Below the pieces are notes generated by a model. That model worked only from the letters and a program-made list of their open reading frames with translations. It made no database searches and was not told where the DNA came from. 64,000 bases of DNA from an uncultured Rhizobiaceae bacterium. Its GTDB lineage: Bacteria; Pseudomonadota; Alphaproteobacteria; Rhizobiales; Rhizobiaceae. This document shows positions 62,563-64,000 of this stretch, piece after piece (position 1 is the first letter of the stretch; every line of letters begins with the position of its first letter). The translations under genes and the position numbers were made by a program. The stretch is taken from positions 434,001-498,000 of the forward strand of contig CATOTF010000002.1 in NCBI GenBank assembly GCA_951813045.1, in the 5' to 3' direction.

Positions 62563-64000
62563 GCTGATTTTGATGAAAAAGTCGGCCTTAAAGTAATCAC
62601 CATTGGCTGATTCAGTTTATCCATTGATTTGGGAGATTGATGCGATGCTGGGACCACGCCAGGAATTTCAATCGGCTTTGTTTTACGAGTTCAATCTCGA
62701 AGACCACGTGCCTGATGATCATCTATTGCGGTCAATTGACCGGTTTGTTGATCTTGGCGATATGCGGTCGCACCTGCGCCCATTTTACAGCGACATTGGC
62801 CGCCCTTCGGTTGATCCTGAACTGATGATCCGCATGTTGCTGGTCGGATACATCATGGGCATCCGATCTGAGCGACGGTTGTGCGATGAGGTCCATGTGA
62901 ATCTTGCCTACAGATGGTTCTGCCGTCTTGATCTAGGCGACCCCGTGCCTGATCAATCGACCTTTTCCAAGAACCGCCATGGCCGGTTTCGAGAGAGCGA
63001 TCTGTTCTGGCAATTGTTTGAGAGCGTTGTTACTCGTTGCATTGCTGAAGGTTTAGTTGGTGGAGAGGTGTTTGCGACTGATGCCAGCATTATTCGGGCA
63101 GATGCCAACAAGCAGAAATCGACACCAAAGGAGGAATGGGACGCATCATCACTCGATCCAGCAACTGTGCCTCGGGCTGTGAAGGAATATCTAGAGGTGC
63201 TGGATGACGCAGCATTCGGTGCCGCCAGTGAGGTCGAACCTAAGTTCACTTCACGTTCTGACCCTGCTTCCCAATGGACCGGTGCGCTCAAGGGCCCAGC
63301 TTTCTTCGCTTACTCAGACAATTACCTGATCGACACAGATCACGCGATTATCGTGGATGTGGAAGCCAGCCGTTCAATTAGACAGGCCGAGGTTGGTTCT
63401 ACACGCACCATGATCGTACGAACGCGGGAAACGTTTGACCTCTACCCCGAGATACTGGTCGCCGACACAGCTTATGGTTCCGCAGAAAACCTCAACTGGT
63501 TGGTCAACAAAGAAGGTATCCTGCCGCATATTCCAATCATCGATAAGTCGCGACGCAAGGACGGCACTTTTGAGAAAAGCGAGTTTGTCTACGACCACGA
63601 AAAGGACGCTTATATTTGTCCGATCGGATTACCGCTGCGTCCAACCCAACGGGCTTACCGGAATCGAAAATCTCCTGTAGCGGCGGACAATACGATCCGT
63701 TACCGCGCCAGCAAATATGATTGCCAGGAATGCCTGCTGAAGAAATATTGCTGCCCCAACCAACCCGTCCGCAATGTCGGCCGCCACATTTATGAAGGTG
63801 CTCGTGATTTGGCCCGCGAGCTCTCGCTGACCGACGCTTATGTCGATTCACAACGACGGCGAAAAAAGGTCGAAATGCTGTTTGCCCACCTCAAACGCAT
63901 CATGAAACTCGACCGACTGCGCCTGCGGGGACCAAACGGAGCCAAAGATGAATTCCTTCTCGCAGCAACAGCACAAAACCTCAGAAAACTAGCCAAGTTG
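62563..64000 (+). mobile_element. IS1182-family insertion sequence, copy 2 (runs off the window)
   Basis: From 62563 on, this copy matches copy 1 at a constant offset of 4174 bases. I noticed three substitutions: in the leader (62619), CGG to TGG (Arg to Trp) near 63007, and a Phe-to-Leu change near 63980. By that offset its right end would be about 88 bases outside the window. Confidence 0.9.
62645..64000 (+). CDS. IS1182-family transposase, partial at the window end
   Basis: It starts at the same ATG as copy 1 (MLGPRQEFQSALFYEF) and is open to the last base of the window; by comparison with copy 1 the stop is 18 bases beyond. The Arg-to-Trp change lies in DLFRQLFES and the Phe-to-Leu change near the C-terminus. 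It is missing from the ORF track because no stop is reached. Confidence 0.9.
   Translation, partial: MLGPRQEFQSALFYEFNLEDHVPDDHLLRSIDRFVDLGDMRSHLRPFYSDIGRPSVDPELMIRMLLVGYIMGIRSERRLCDEVHVNLAYRWFCRLDLGDPVPDQSTFSKNRHGRFRESDLFWQLFESVVTRCIAEGLVGGEVFATDASIIRADANKQKSTPKEEWDASSLDPATVPRAVKEYLEVLDDAAFGAASEVEPKFTSRSDPASQWTGALKGPAFFAYSDNYLIDTDHAIIVDVEASRSIRQAEVGSTRTMIVRTRETFDLYPEILVADTAYGSAENLNWLVNKEGILPHIPIIDKSRRKDGTFEKSEFVYDHEKDAYICPIGLPLRPTQRAYRNRKSPVAADNTIRYRASKYDCQECLLKKYCCPNQPVRNVGRHIYEGARDLARELSLTDAYVDSQRRRKKVEMLFAHLKRIMKLDRLRLRGPNGAKDEFLLAATAQNLRKLAKL

Noticed and set aside
1-64000. CRISPR arrays, tRNA or rRNA genes, prophage modules
   Set aside because: No regularly spaced direct repeats, no tRNA-like cloverleaf with CCA-end features, no rRNA stretches and no phage structural genes were seen. 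The only cloverleaf found is the 69-bp palindrome in the synthetase gene, which lacks tRNA signatures.

Overview
The window looks like a chromosomal segment of an alphaproteobacterium of the Hyphomicrobiales (Rhizobiales) type, with roughly even GC. The evidence is the gene set and its order: a TIGR01459-type HAD phosphatase next to ribF, then ileS; tadA, an RsuA/RluB-type pseudouridine synthase and rsmD; paired M16 peptidases; pmbA, a CysQ-like phosphatase, DUF4170, waaA, lpxK, DUF2093 and mutL. I cannot name a genus from sequence alone.

Layout. 0-8 kb: a Tad-like VWA protein, an EAL protein, and a DUF4173-response regulator-histidine kinase operon. An IS3-family element sits between the truncated kinase and the truncated EAL gene. 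8-22 kb: housekeeping core (HAD, ribF, two SDRs, ileS, lipoprotein, tadA, pseudouridine synthase, rsmD, two M16 peptidases, patatin). 22-27 kb: esterase, a small secreted protein, a CueR-controlled copper module (DUF4396-CopC-CopD) and a MATE exporter. 27.6-34 kb: pmbA split by a second IS3-family element, then the lipid A/Kdo genes. 34-38 kb: an accessory LysR-divergent cluster (MBL-like, degenerate SDR, DUF427, DUF4345) lying between DUF2093 and mutL. 38-44.5 kb: mutL, an SMP-30/dehydrogenase/oxidoreductase operon and an MFS exporter. 44.6-49.3 kb: ECF sigma and anti-sigma genes beside a fasciclin gene cut by an IS21-family element. 49.5-58.2 kb: a nucleosidase and a tightly coupled operon that reads as carnitine/gamma-butyrobetaine catabolism. 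58.4-64 kb: two direct, nearly identical IS1182-family copies flanking a secreted protein and a CadC-like regulator.

Functional reading. The carnitine operon holds a beta-keto acid cleavage enzyme, an L-carnitine dehydrogenase, an acyl-CoA dehydrogenase, an acyl-CoA synthetase and an enoyl-CoA hydratase. Together they can be read as activation, oxidation, hydration, carnitine oxidation and cleavage towards betaine. Three small AT-richer genes are threaded between the enzymes with overlapping or abutting starts and stops. They are a PD-(D/E)XK-like protein, a YunG-like protein and a membrane protein whose start looks frameshifted. The synthetase gene carries an in-frame 69-bp cloverleaf palindrome resembling a Rickettsia-type palindromic element.

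Insertion sequences dominate the recent history of this segment. There are five IS copies from at least three families. Two of them (in pmbA and in the fasciclin gene) can be removed on paper to restore a perfect reading frame, with short target duplications. A third (kinase/EAL) has no duplication and seems to mark a deletion.
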